From: an uncultured Victivallales bacterium
GTDB lineage: Bacteria; Verrucomicrobiota; Lentisphaeria; Oligosphaerales; JAFGRS01
Length of the DNA: 64,000 nucleotides
Assembly: GCA_903837355.1 (NCBI GenBank)
Contig: CAILUI010000133.1
Span: forward strand, 1-64,000
Reading direction: 5' to 3'
Shown: positions 9,872 through 17,855 of the stretch, in pieces
Position numbering within the stretch: the first letter of the stretch is position 1
Layout of the letters: every line of letters starts with the position of its first letter
Made by a program: the position numbers and the translations under genes
Notes under the pieces: model-generated
What the model saw: only the letters and a program-made list of their open reading frames with translations
The model's database searches: none
What the model was told of the DNA's origin: nothing

Positions 9872-12118
9872 GTGAGATACCTACAGCACCTGGCTCTGAC
9901 GGGGCTCCTGATCGTGACCGGCAACGCGGCCTTCGCGGCGCCGACGCTGGAGTGGTTCGGGGTGCCGGCGATCCACAAGATCAGCCCGACGACCGCGCCC
10001 GCACCGGCCTGGCAGCAGGGCCGTGCCGCGGCGGAGTGCGCCCGCAATGAGTGGGAGGCCCTGCAGATCGTCGTGCGCAGTTCCGAGCCCGTCACCGGCC
10101 TGACGCTCCGCGTGACCGACCTGCGCAGCCCGCAAGGCGGCGTCCTGCCGGCCAGGGAGTTGCGGATACGCCGCGTGGAGTGGGTCGATGTGAATGCGCC
10201 CTTCGATCCAGCCCAGCCTTCGGAACATCCTGATCTTCAGGCAGATCCACTGGTTCCAGTGAACCTCTCCGCGGACCGTTTCAGCCTGGAACCTGGGCGC
10301 AACCTCGTCTTCTGGATCCTGGTCGGAGTGCCCGAGTCGGCCGCCGCCGGAGAGTACGCCGGCGAAGTCAGCCTGGCCAGCGATGTGGCGACGTGGCCGG
10401 CGCTGCCACTGGCGCTGCGCGTGCGGGGCTACGCCCTGCCGAAGAGACCGATTCTGCAGAGCATGGTCGGCCTGGCTGAGGACGGCATCTACCGGGCCCA
10501 TGGCTGCACCACCGCGGCCGAGAAGGAGGCCGTCATCCGGCTCTATTTCGAGGAGTACATCCGGGCGCGCCTGTCGCCCTTCCTGTATGCCCCCACAACC
10601 ATCGCCTTCAACCCGCTGCCCGGCGGGCGCCTCAACTGGGAGTTCGCGAAAGGCGCCGACGGCAAGCCGACCGGCGAGGTGAAGCTCGACACCGCGGGCT
10701 TTGACCGCGAGGCGGAAGTCTACCTCAACCAGCGCCAGGCCTTCAGCGCCTTCAACATCGCGCCCTACCTCTGGACGCGGAACACGCTGAATGGCAAGGA
10801 GACGATGGTCCTCTGCATCGTCGACTCGACCAACGCGGTGGTCGCGAGTCCCGATGCCGCCGGCGCGGCCAACCCGCTGTTTGACACGCTGGTCGTGGCG
10901 GTTTTCCGGCAGATCGCGGCGCACCTGGAACGCAAGGGCTGGCTGGACCGGGCCGTGTACTACGTCACCGACGAACCCGGCGAGGACGATGTGCCGGCCC
11001 TGCGCCAGATCTGCCGGCTCATCCGCCAGGCCGATCCGCGTCTGCGCACGGCCCTGACCTACGATCCGGCGAACCGACCGCGGCTGGCGGAGTTGGTGGA
11101 TGACCAGGGCCGCTCGCTGATCTCGCTGTGGATCCCATACTGCTCTCTGTACCGCGATGAGGTGGCTGCCCGCGAGCGTGCCAAGGGCGCCGACTACTGG
11201 CTCTACGATGTCAAGGACGCCGCCCTCATCACCCACGCCGGCCTGGCCAACCGCGCCCTGCTCTGGACCGTCTGGCAACGCGATGCCAAGGGCTATCTCT
11301 ATTACCTTTCTACATATTGGGGCCGCGAGGTCACGCCCTGGGACCGGCCCAGCTTCCTGCTGCCCGGCGTCTCGTACCAGTACCGCCAAGGCGACGGCTA
11401 CTTCTTCTACCCGCCGCAGCGGCGCTACAACCCCGTGCCGCCGGTCCTCGACACCGTGGTCACCAGCATCCGCTGGGAGCTCCTGCGCGAGGGGGTTGAG
11501 GACTACGACACCCTGCGCCTGCTCGAAGCCCTGACCGCCCAGGCGGAGCAGCGCCAGTTGCCGGCGGCGGCGGCCGGGCGCGCGGTGCTGGCACAGGCGC
11601 GGGCCCTGGCCGAAAGCTTGGCCGGCAGCCTCTCCGGCAGCGGCATCGCCCAGCTCGAGTTCACGGCCCGCCAGGAGGCCGCCGGCGCCATCCCCGGCAC
11701 CGGCTGGAGCTTCAGTGGCCAGGAGGGCTGGCTGCATCACCGCGGGGGCGAGCGCGCCGATCTGCCCGTCCGCTTCGCGGCCGCGGTGCCCGACGGGCGC
11801 TACGAACTCATCCTCAACGTCTACTCCGACCGCGCCTACCGCGACCGGCCCTACTCGCGGTTCCTGGTGGACGGGCGCGCCCAGGCGAGCCCCGACTCGG
11901 CCTTCACCGGACCCTTGGATGTCAATGCGGGCACGGTGGAGGTCAAGGACGGACGTTGCACCTTCACGCTGTCGACCGTCGGCGAGGCCGGCATCATCCT
12001 CTACCGGGTGGCCCTGCGGCGGCCAACGGCGGAGGACGACGCGACCGGGCTGTACAGTGTCCGCACGCGGCTGGCCGACGCCATCGAGCACCTGCAGACG
12101 GCCTTGGCGGGGCGCTAG
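9872..12118 (+). CDS. Secreted DUF4091-type glycoside hydrolase
   Basis: A 748-aa exported protein beginning with GTG and a signal peptide (cleavage near AAFAAP, residue 24). Residues about 25-190 are a beta-sandwich (ECARNEWEALQIVV). Residues about 190-560 form the barrel, with VYYVTDEPGEDD near 366-377 as the likely acidic site and WELLREGVEDYDTLRLLEAL near 531-550 matching the DUF4091 close. The last 190 residues resemble a small jelly-roll binding module (ending in FTLSTVGEAGIILYRVAL). It shares its barrel layout with the product of the gene just upstream, although the two differ too much to be a recent duplication. GGGGAGAAG precedes the start. Confidence 0.8.
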   Translation: MRYLQHLALTGLLIVTGNAAFAAPTLEWFGVPAIHKISPTTAPAPAWQQGRAAAECARNEWEALQIVVRSSEPVTGLTLRVTDLRSPQGGVLPARELRIRRVEWVDVNAPFDPAQPSEHPDLQADPLVPVNLSADRFSLEPGRNLVFWILVGVPESAAAGEYAGEVSLASDVATWPALPLALRVRGYALPKRPILQSMVGLAEDGIYRAHGCTTAAEKEAVIRLYFEEYIRARLSPFLYAPTTIAFNPLPGGRLNWEFAKGADGKPTGEVKLDTAGFDREAEVYLNQRQAFSAFNIAPYLWTRNTLNGKETMVLCIVDSTNAVVASPDAAGAANPLFDTLVVAVFRQIAAHLERKGWLDRAVYYVTDEPGEDDVPALRQICRLIRQADPRLRTALTYDPANRPRLAELVDDQGRSLISLWIPYCSLYRDEVAARERAKGADYWLYDVKDAALITHAGLANRALLWTVWQRDAKGYLYYLSTYWGREVTPWDRPSFLLPGVSYQYRQGDGYFFYPPQRRYNPVPPVLDTVVTSIRWELLREGVEDYDTLRLLEALTAQAEQRQLPAAAAGRAVLAQARALAESLAGSLSGSGIAQLEFTARQEAAGAIPGTGWSFSGQEGWLHHRGGERADLPVRFAAAVPDGRYELILNVYSDRAYRDRPYSRFLVDGRAQASPDSAFTGPLDVNAGTVEVKDGRCTFTLSTVGEAGIILYRVALRRPTAEDDATGLYSVRTRLADAIEHLQTALAGR

Positions 12119-12434
12119 CCTGGATAACTCACGAGCGCTGCCACGTCGCTCGTAATCCCGCCGTACCGCAATGAGTTGCGACACAGGTTTCGACGCGCTT
12201 CACTGGCTCAAGGCCTAGCCCTGAGCACGAGCCCTGGACCTGTCGAATAGGCTCACGTCGAAGCCCTTCGGGTGACGGATTCGCCAGCCACGGCATGGCT
12301 GGCGAACCGGTCAGGCTGGCGTGTCGTCCCCGTGGAACGTTGCCTCTCGCCAAGGCGCCGGCAACGCGGCTCGCGGGGCCGCTCGCCCTCCCGTTGGGCA
12401 CACGGCAGCGGCCAGACGTCCTGCCGCCGCCCGC
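12119..12434. other. Convergent intergenic region without a gene
   Basis: This 316-bp stretch lies between two convergent genes. It contains one strong stem-loop (12280-12306, listed separately) and no open frame, tRNA or promoter that I can support. Confidence 0.6.
12280..12306. terminator. Perfect 11-bp stem-loop between convergent genes
   Basis: TTCGCCAGCCA and its exact complement flank a CGGCA loop. The position between two convergent genes suits a shared terminator, but there is no T-tract on either strand, so termination is only inferred. Confidence 0.45.
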
Positions 12435-15260
12435 TCAGCGCACCGGGACCTCGAGGCGGCGCTCGCCCGCCAACAGCGCCAGCGGCAGCGCCGTCCCCGG
12501 CTTCACCAGGAACCGCACCGGGCCAGCGGCACCGTCGACCTCAAGGCAGGCGTCCTCGGGGGTTCCGGAAAGGCGCAGACTCGGGACATTGCCGGTCAGA
12601 TCCAGGGCCCAGCCGACCACGGCGCTGCGGCCGTGCGTGCGCCGCAGGACGGCCACAGGGCGATTCGCGTCGCGCGCATTGAAGCCACGGCCGGCCCAGG
12701 TCTCGCCCGCCGCCGAGGTCACGGCCAGGCCCACGGCAAGCTCCTTCGACGCCTGAATCACGGGTAGCGCTCCGGCCACACCCACGACGTCCGTGAGATG
12801 CATATAGCCAGGCTGGGCGGGTAACTTGACCGCGACCCCCGTCGGTGGCACGACCCAGGTCCCGCTGTTGTGCCAGGCGACATCGAACGTGTGCTCGGCC
12901 TCGGCAGAGACCAGGTCGAGAATCAGCACCAGATCGGCATCGACCAGCGCCACAGCCCGCCGGTAGACGACACCGGCGTAGATCGGTCCGGCCTCGGCCA
13001 GCACCGCCGAGAGGCCCGTCTCCGCCCGCGTGCCGAAGGCGAGACACCTGCCCTCGGCCGGAGTCTGATTCCGCTCGTCCACGGTGAGGGTAGTGTGCGC
13101 TACGGTGGCGCGGAACCACTCCTTCTGAATCGGCACTCCGTAGGCGGCGGTGCCAGGGTCGATGGCGAAGGCCGTGCCCTTGCGGTAGGCGAGCAGGCTG
13201 AGCTTGTCGTCGTGCCCATGGCCGCCGCCGTGAGGCCCGTACTTGAGGCAGAGCCAAGCCGCCTCCGCACCGCCGCCGTGGGTGAGGACGGCATAGCCTG
13301 CCGCCGCCAGATTGCGGCTGCCGCCCGCCTCTGCCGGTACCGCCGGCAGAACGTCAACACCGACGAGGAGGGCCTGCAGGTTGCGCCGGTCCGGCCCGAT
13401 GGCTTCGGCGTAACGCGGGTTGCTGTAGCGCGCCAGGGCATACTCGTAGCTGCGGGCCTGACTCCTGATACCGACCGCCCCCGAGTCGTTGAAGGCCGGC
13501 AGGACCAGGTTGGGCATGGCCAGGTCCAGCGGGGCGTCAAACAGCCCGCGACACGAGCGGCCATCGCGCTCAAAGGCATACAGTCCCAAACCACAACGCT
13601 CGCCCGCCTCCAGCAGCGGGATCAGCGCCGAAACGGTGTAGAAGTGGTAGCCCCAGGCGCCCTCGTACCACTGACCGTCGGCCGAGACCCCGCGGGCCAC
13701 TTGCTCGCGGAACCCGTGCGCCGAGGCGACCGCGTCGGCGACCAACTCCGCATCGTCCAGGAGCAGCCCGACGAGCCCCACGGCCGAGTTCTTCCAGCAC
13801 TGGATGTTATGGATACCCATACGGTGCTGGCGGATGACCGCGGCGGCCGGCCGGAAGAGGCCCTTCTCAGCCTGGCCGCGCTCGGCATCGGTCAGGGTCT
13901 CCCAGATCATATCGGCACCCTGGCACATCGGGATCAACCAGGTGGATTCGTCCAGCGTCTGCGGCCCCACGCGAGCGCCGCCCACCGCCGCCTTGCCGTG
14001 GATGTTGTGGAGGGTGTAGGACTCGTAGCGGCCGGCATAGGCGAGCAGGATCTCCTTGGCCTTGGCTGCATAGCGCCCATCCTGGGTAAACTGGTAGACG
14101 AGCCCGAGCGTGCGCAGGCCCTCGGCGAGGGCCCCGTGCAGGCGGTCCAGAACGACGTCGTCGTAGGGATAGCCGGAGTAGACCTGTCCGCAGACCGGGC
14201 ACTTATGCTCGCTGGGGGAGACGGTCTGCAAGCGGCTGCCGTCCTTCTTGCAGGCATACCAATGCCACCACTGACTGCCGCGCGGCGGCAATTCCACCGT
14301 CTTCGCCAACCACTCATTGGCGCGCTGCGTTTCCACCTCGTACGTTGCGCGCGCCCAGTCCAGACGGGCCAGCTTCGCCTTCAGGACCGGGATCTCGGCG
14401 GCACTGACGAGCAGACGCGGATGCGGCGGCAGCCGCAGCGGCCGCGCCAGGTCCAGCCGAAACTGGCGCTCGGAGTCGGGTGCGCCCTGGGCAGCCACCG
14501 AGACCACGAGCGGCAGCGTGGCCAGCGGCGCCAGTGCCTGCCAGGCAGCAGGGTCGACGGCGACGGCCACCTCAGCCGCCTGTGTCGCCCCACCGGCCAG
14601 GCGGACCTCGCGGCGCTGACTGCCGTCCACCGCGGTCACCAGTCGCAGTTCCGTCGCCGTCAGGTTCGTCAACTCGAGCTGCACGCTGCCCACCCCATCC
14701 TGAACCCGCGACTCCTTCAGGACCGCCGCAAAGAGCCGGTCCGTGAAACGGATGTCCGCCAAGTCCAGTGTCAGCGCACAGCCCTTGGAGCCCTCCGTAC
14801 GGAAGCTGAGGGAGCGCGCCTTGAGGACCGGCGTGTCGCCCCACTTCATCCACTCGCTGGCTAGGTCGACGGTCGCCAGAGCCCACTCACCCGTGGCCTC
14901 CGTGCGCCCGAGGAGCTCCCAGGTCGCCTGCCAGCCCTGCGAGTACTGCGGGTCAACGATCTTGACGAAGAGCGAGCTCGAGCCGCGTCCGGAAAAGCGG
15001 TACCAGAAGGTCAGGACCTGGTCACGACTCAGCGGCGTGGCGAGGTGCCCAAAGTCGAAGGTGGGCCCGCGCGGACCGCCCTCAGGCACCGCGTAACGGA
15101 CGGCAGGACGACCGTCACGAGCCTCCGGGAGAAGGGAAAGGCCACCCCCGCCCCAATGCGCCAGGCTCTCGCCCGCGCTCAGCACTACGACGGGTACCGG
15201 GTCCGCGGCGGCGGCCAGCACTGCGGACGCCAGGAACGCACCGATCGTCGTTAACCTCAC
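12435..15260 (-). CDS. Secreted heparinase II/III-like polysaccharide lyase
   Basis: A 941-aa exported protein. The chosen GTG at 15260 begins a signal peptide (VRLTTIGAFLASAVLAAAADP) and has GAGG seven bases upstream; the open frame to 15479 is not signal-like. Residues about 25-260 are beta-sandwich domains, 270-560 an alpha/alpha toroid, and 590-870 a beta-sandwich with HGGGHGHDDKLSLLAYRKG near 663-681, the usual metal/catalytic area of heparinase II/III-type lyases. HKCPVCGQVYSGYPYDD near 340 is a treble-clef-like Cys motif seen in related proteins of this phylum. It would cleave uronic-acid polysaccharides by beta-elimination; the exact substrate is not evident. It diverges from the sialidase-like gene. 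Confidence 0.8.
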   Translation of the reverse strand: MRLTTIGAFLASAVLAAAADPVPVVVLSAGESLAHWGGGGLSLLPEARDGRPAVRYAVPEGGPRGPTFDFGHLATPLSRDQVLTFWYRFSGRGSSSLFVKIVDPQYSQGWQATWELLGRTEATGEWALATVDLASEWMKWGDTPVLKARSLSFRTEGSKGCALTLDLADIRFTDRLFAAVLKESRVQDGVGSVQLELTNLTATELRLVTAVDGSQRREVRLAGGATQAAEVAVAVDPAAWQALAPLATLPLVVSVAAQGAPDSERQFRLDLARPLRLPPHPRLLVSAAEIPVLKAKLARLDWARATYEVETQRANEWLAKTVELPPRGSQWWHWYACKKDGSRLQTVSPSEHKCPVCGQVYSGYPYDDVVLDRLHGALAEGLRTLGLVYQFTQDGRYAAKAKEILLAYAGRYESYTLHNIHGKAAVGGARVGPQTLDESTWLIPMCQGADMIWETLTDAERGQAEKGLFRPAAAVIRQHRMGIHNIQCWKNSAVGLVGLLLDDAELVADAVASAHGFREQVARGVSADGQWYEGAWGYHFYTVSALIPLLEAGERCGLGLYAFERDGRSCRGLFDAPLDLAMPNLVLPAFNDSGAVGIRSQARSYEYALARYSNPRYAEAIGPDRRNLQALLVGVDVLPAVPAEAGGSRNLAAAGYAVLTHGGGAEAAWLCLKYGPHGGGHGHDDKLSLLAYRKGTAFAIDPGTAAYGVPIQKEWFRATVAHTTLTVDERNQTPAEGRCLAFGTRAETGLSAVLAEAGPIYAGVVYRRAVALVDADLVLILDLVSAEAEHTFDVAWHNSGTWVVPPTGVAVKLPAQPGYMHLTDVVGVAGALPVIQASKELAVGLAVTSAAGETWAGRGFNARDANRPVAVLRRTHGRSAVVGWALDLTGNVPSLRLSGTPEDACLEVDGAAGPVRFLVKPGTALPLALLAGERRLEVPVR

Positions 15261-15361
15261 GGCAGAACCTCGTCGGTTAGGCAAGCGACCTTGGCGCTCG
15301 GCGGTCAGGAACAACCACGCCGAAAGGTCAGCCGCGGAGGCGCCCTTGTCAACCGCCAGGC

Positions 15362-15554
15362 TGGTAGGTCCAGGGCTGTTCCGTTTTCCCAACGGCCATC
15401 GGTGTTGGTCACCGGCACGGTGAAAGCGTGAGAGCGTGATTGCGTGAGGGTTACGGCGCGTGTGCCGGCCGTCTGCCACGAATCCACACTTTCACGTTCT
15501 CACGCGTTCACCCGTAGCGGGAACCGCGATCTTGGAACAGCCCTGTGGTAGGTC
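15362..15554. mobile_element. 175-bp MITE with 12-bp terminal inverted repeats and 9-bp target duplication
   Basis: The element runs from 15371 to 15545. Its ends are perfect inverted repeats, CAGGGCTGTTCC at 15371-15382 and GGAACAGCCCTG at 15534-15545. Both flanks carry the same nine bases, TGGTAGGTC, at 15362-15370 and 15546-15554, which is the signature of transposition. Inside, a second imperfect inverted repeat of about 25 bp (around 15418-15445 and 15485-15513, GTGAAAGCGTGAGA-like) would fold into a long cruciform. No transposase is encoded, so it would need one supplied elsewhere. It sits in the 359-bp divergent gap between the lyase and sialidase genes, and I see nothing else there except start-proximal ribosome sites. 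Confidence 0.8.
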
Positions 15555-15619
15555 GCCCGTCGCCGCGCTATGCTGAGGGCGTGGATTCGCGGGTCCGCTC
15601 GACCAAGGAGAACACGGCC

Positions 15620-16753
15620 ATGGGTGCGGGAAAACTGCAGGCGGAGCACGGGGCGATCTGCTCGATGCCCAGGGAGTTCCTGGGCTATTTCGGCTGGCCG
15701 TCGGTGGCCCGGCGCGACGATGGCGTGCTGGTGGCAGTGGCCTCGGGGCTGCGCACCGAGCACGTCTGTCCCTTTGGACGGACCGTGCTCTCCATGAGCG
15801 CCGACCAGGGGCGCACCTGGACCGCACCACGGGTGCTCAACGACAGCGACCTCGACGACCGCGATGCCGGCGTCGTCTGCCTGGGGGGTCGGCGCCTGCT
15901 GGTCACCTGGTTCAGCAGCGATACCCGCCGCTACTACTCCTCGGACTGGATCCAGAATATCGTCAAGGCGCTACCGCCTGAGCAACAGGCCTGGTGGACG
16001 GCCGGCATGGCGCGCATGACCGATGCCGCGCAGGCCGCCGGCGAAGGCGCCTGGCTGCGGGTCTCGGAGGATGGCGGCGGCTCCTGGGGGCCGGCCATCC
16101 GCGCGCCGCTGAACTCGCCCCACGGGCCCATCCGGCGCCGCGATGGGTCGCTGCTCTATCTCGGCAAGGAGTGCGGCACCTTCGAGGAACTCAACACCGG
16201 CAAGATCGTCGCCATGGCCAGCCGCGACGCCGGGCAGACCTGGGGCCGGCTGGGCGCGGTGCCCCTGGCCCCCGGCACGGCCTGGGGGAGCTATCACGAA
16301 GCCCATGTGGCCGAATTGCCCGACGGGCGCCTGCTGGGCATGATCCGGCTGCAGAGCTGTGACGGCCCTGACGGGGATGTGACCAAGGCCGGCTTCGTCC
16401 AGTTCAGCGTCCTGCAGACCGAGTCCCGAGACGACGGACGCACCTGGAGCCCGCCGCGCGGACTCGGCTTCCACGGCTCGCCACCGCACCTCCTGGCACA
16501 CTCCTCGGGAACCCTGGTCCTGACCTACGGCTACCGCCAGCCACCCTTCGGCCAGCGCCTGGCCTTCAGCCGCGACGGCGGCCGCACCTGGGAGCACGAC
16601 TGGATCCTGCGCGACGACGGCCCCGACGGCGATCTCGGCTACCCGGCCACCGTCGAACTGCCCGACGGCGAGTTGCTCTCGGTGTACTACCAGAAACCGC
16701 AAACCGTCGCGGACAAATGCGCCCTGCTGTGGTCGCGCTGGCGCCTGCCCTGA
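15620..16753 (+). CDS. Sialidase-like exo-glycosidase (Asp-box beta-propeller)
   Basis: A 377-aa six-bladed propeller of the sialidase/neuraminidase superfamily. At least five Asp-box motifs (S-x-D-x-G-x-x-W) are visible: SADQGRTW, SEDGGGSW, SRDAGQTW, SRDDGRTW-like and SRDGGRTW. The arginine expected near the start (FGWPSVARRDDG) and the late tyrosine (LLSVYYQ near 355) are in the right places, while the triad is not proven. No signal peptide. The ATG at 15620 follows AAGGAG; the frame is open 25 codons further up but lies inside intergenic-type sequence. BNR proteins of this kind in PVC genomes often act on sulfated or acidic sugars other than sialic acid, so the name describes the fold. Confidence 0.75.
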   Translation: MGAGKLQAEHGAICSMPREFLGYFGWPSVARRDDGVLVAVASGLRTEHVCPFGRTVLSMSADQGRTWTAPRVLNDSDLDDRDAGVVCLGGRRLLVTWFSSDTRRYYSSDWIQNIVKALPPEQQAWWTAGMARMTDAAQAAGEGAWLRVSEDGGGSWGPAIRAPLNSPHGPIRRRDGSLLYLGKECGTFEELNTGKIVAMASRDAGQTWGRLGAVPLAPGTAWGSYHEAHVAELPDGRLLGMIRLQSCDGPDGDVTKAGFVQFSVLQTESRDDGRTWSPPRGLGFHGSPPHLLAHSSGTLVLTYGYRQPPFGQRLAFSRDGGRTWEHDWILRDDGPDGDLGYPATVELPDGELLSVYYQKPQTVADKCALLWSRWRLP

Positions 16754-16798
16754 GGAACAGCCTCACGGCGGGTTGCTCGACCGCCCGGAGAGACCGCC

Positions 16799-17479
16799 AT
16801 GACCACACCCTGCAACCTTGGCACTCGCCACGATCTCCTGCTCTTTGATCTCGATGGTACCCTCAGCGATCCCCTGGTGGGCATCGGCCGTTCGCTCAAC
16901 TACGCCCTGGCGCACTTCGGCTACACCGAACTCGAGCTGGCGGCCTGTTCGACCTACATCGGCCCGCCGCTCGACCAGACCTTCACGACCCTCACCGGCA
17001 CCACCTCGCCGCAGCATGTGGCGGAACTCATCGCCAAGTACCGCGAGCGCTACGCCGACGTGGGCTACGCCGAAAACGTCCTCTATCCCGGCATCCCAGC
17101 CGCCCTGGCGCGACTGAGCGAGGCGGGTGTCCCGCTGGCGGTCTGCACCGCCAAGCCGCACGTCTTCGCGGTGCGGATCCTGGCCCTCTTTGGCCTGCAG
17201 GGCTACTTCCGCTTCGTCGATGGCGGCCAGGTCGGGCTCCACAAGTGGCAGCAGATCGAGGCGCTGCTGGCGCAAGGGGCCGTCACCACCGCCAGTGTCA
17301 TGATCGGCGACCGCGCGGTCGACCTGGTGGCTGCGCACCGCAATGGCCTGCAGGCGGCAGGCGTCCTCTGGGGCCACGGCTCCCGGCAGGAACTGGAAGC
17401 CGAGCGGCCACGGTACCTCTTCCACGCGCCGCCGGAACTCCCGACTCTGGCGCTGGGCACGAATGCAACGGAGCCATGA
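16799..17479 (+). CDS. HAD-family phosphatase, phosphoglycolate phosphatase-like
   Basis: A 226-aa haloacid dehalogenase hydrolase. Motif I is FDLDGTL (Asp17 nucleophile, Asp19 acid), motif II is AVCTAKP near 118, and motif IV is MIGDRAVDLVAA near 165-176. An alpha-helical cap lies between residues 30 and 100, so it is of the Gph/PpaX type with an unassigned phosphomonoester substrate. GGAGAG sits seven bases before the ATG. Its stop overlaps the next start as ATGA, so translation of the two genes is probably coupled. Confidence 0.85.
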   Translation: MTTPCNLGTRHDLLLFDLDGTLSDPLVGIGRSLNYALAHFGYTELELAACSTYIGPPLDQTFTTLTGTTSPQHVAELIAKYRERYADVGYAENVLYPGIPAALARLSEAGVPLAVCTAKPHVFAVRILALFGLQGYFRFVDGGQVGLHKWQQIEALLAQGAVTTASVMIGDRAVDLVAAHRNGLQAAGVLWGHGSRQELEAERPRYLFHAPPELPTLALGTNATEP

Positions 17480-17811
17480 GCGTGAGCGCAGAGCGTGATA
17501 CCCTGGCGGCCATGATCAGCCTCTTCTGCAAGGCCCACCATCAGGGCGAACCGCCCTGCGCGTCGTGCCGTGACCTCCTGCGCTACGCGGAGGAACGGCT
17601 GGGCAAGTGTACGTACGGCGCGCAGAAACCCACCTGCCGCAAGTGCCCCATCCACTGCTATCGCCCGGAGATGCGGGAGAGGATCACGGCGGTCATGAAA
17701 TACGCCGGACCGCGTATGCTCATCCACCATCCCGTCGCCGCCCTGCGCCACCTGCTCCAGGAGCGCGCAGCGGACGCACCGAGGACCGGCGACAAGCAGG
17801 GCCGCACCTGA
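17476..17811 (+). CDS. Nitrous-oxide-stimulated promoter (YgbA_NO) family protein
   Basis: A 111-aa cytosolic protein with seven cysteines at 18, 28, 31, 45, 54, 57 and 61, in the pattern M-x3-FC-x2-HH ... C-x2-C ... CxxCPIHCY ... MRERI ... MKYAGPRM. This order, together with HHPVAALRHL near 84-93, matches the YgbA_NO family, whose genes respond to nitrogen oxides in enterobacteria; the molecular role is not known and the cysteines probably bind metal or Fe-S. The ATG at 17476 overlaps the upstream HAD gene by four bases (ATGA). A longer open frame exists upstream but is the HAD gene in another frame. Confidence 0.75.
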   Translation: MSVSAERDTLAAMISLFCKAHHQGEPPCASCRDLLRYAEERLGKCTYGAQKPTCRKCPIHCYRPEMRERITAVMKYAGPRMLIHHPVAALRHLLQERAADAPRTGDKQGRT

Positions 17812-17855
17812 TCTGCCGCCGGCGTGAGCCGCGAGGGCTCGACCAACCGTATGGA

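Noticed and set aside
15261-15619. Riboswitch or attenuator from the long inverted repeats
   Set aside because: The 9-bp flanking duplications show that the inverted repeats belong to a transposed element.
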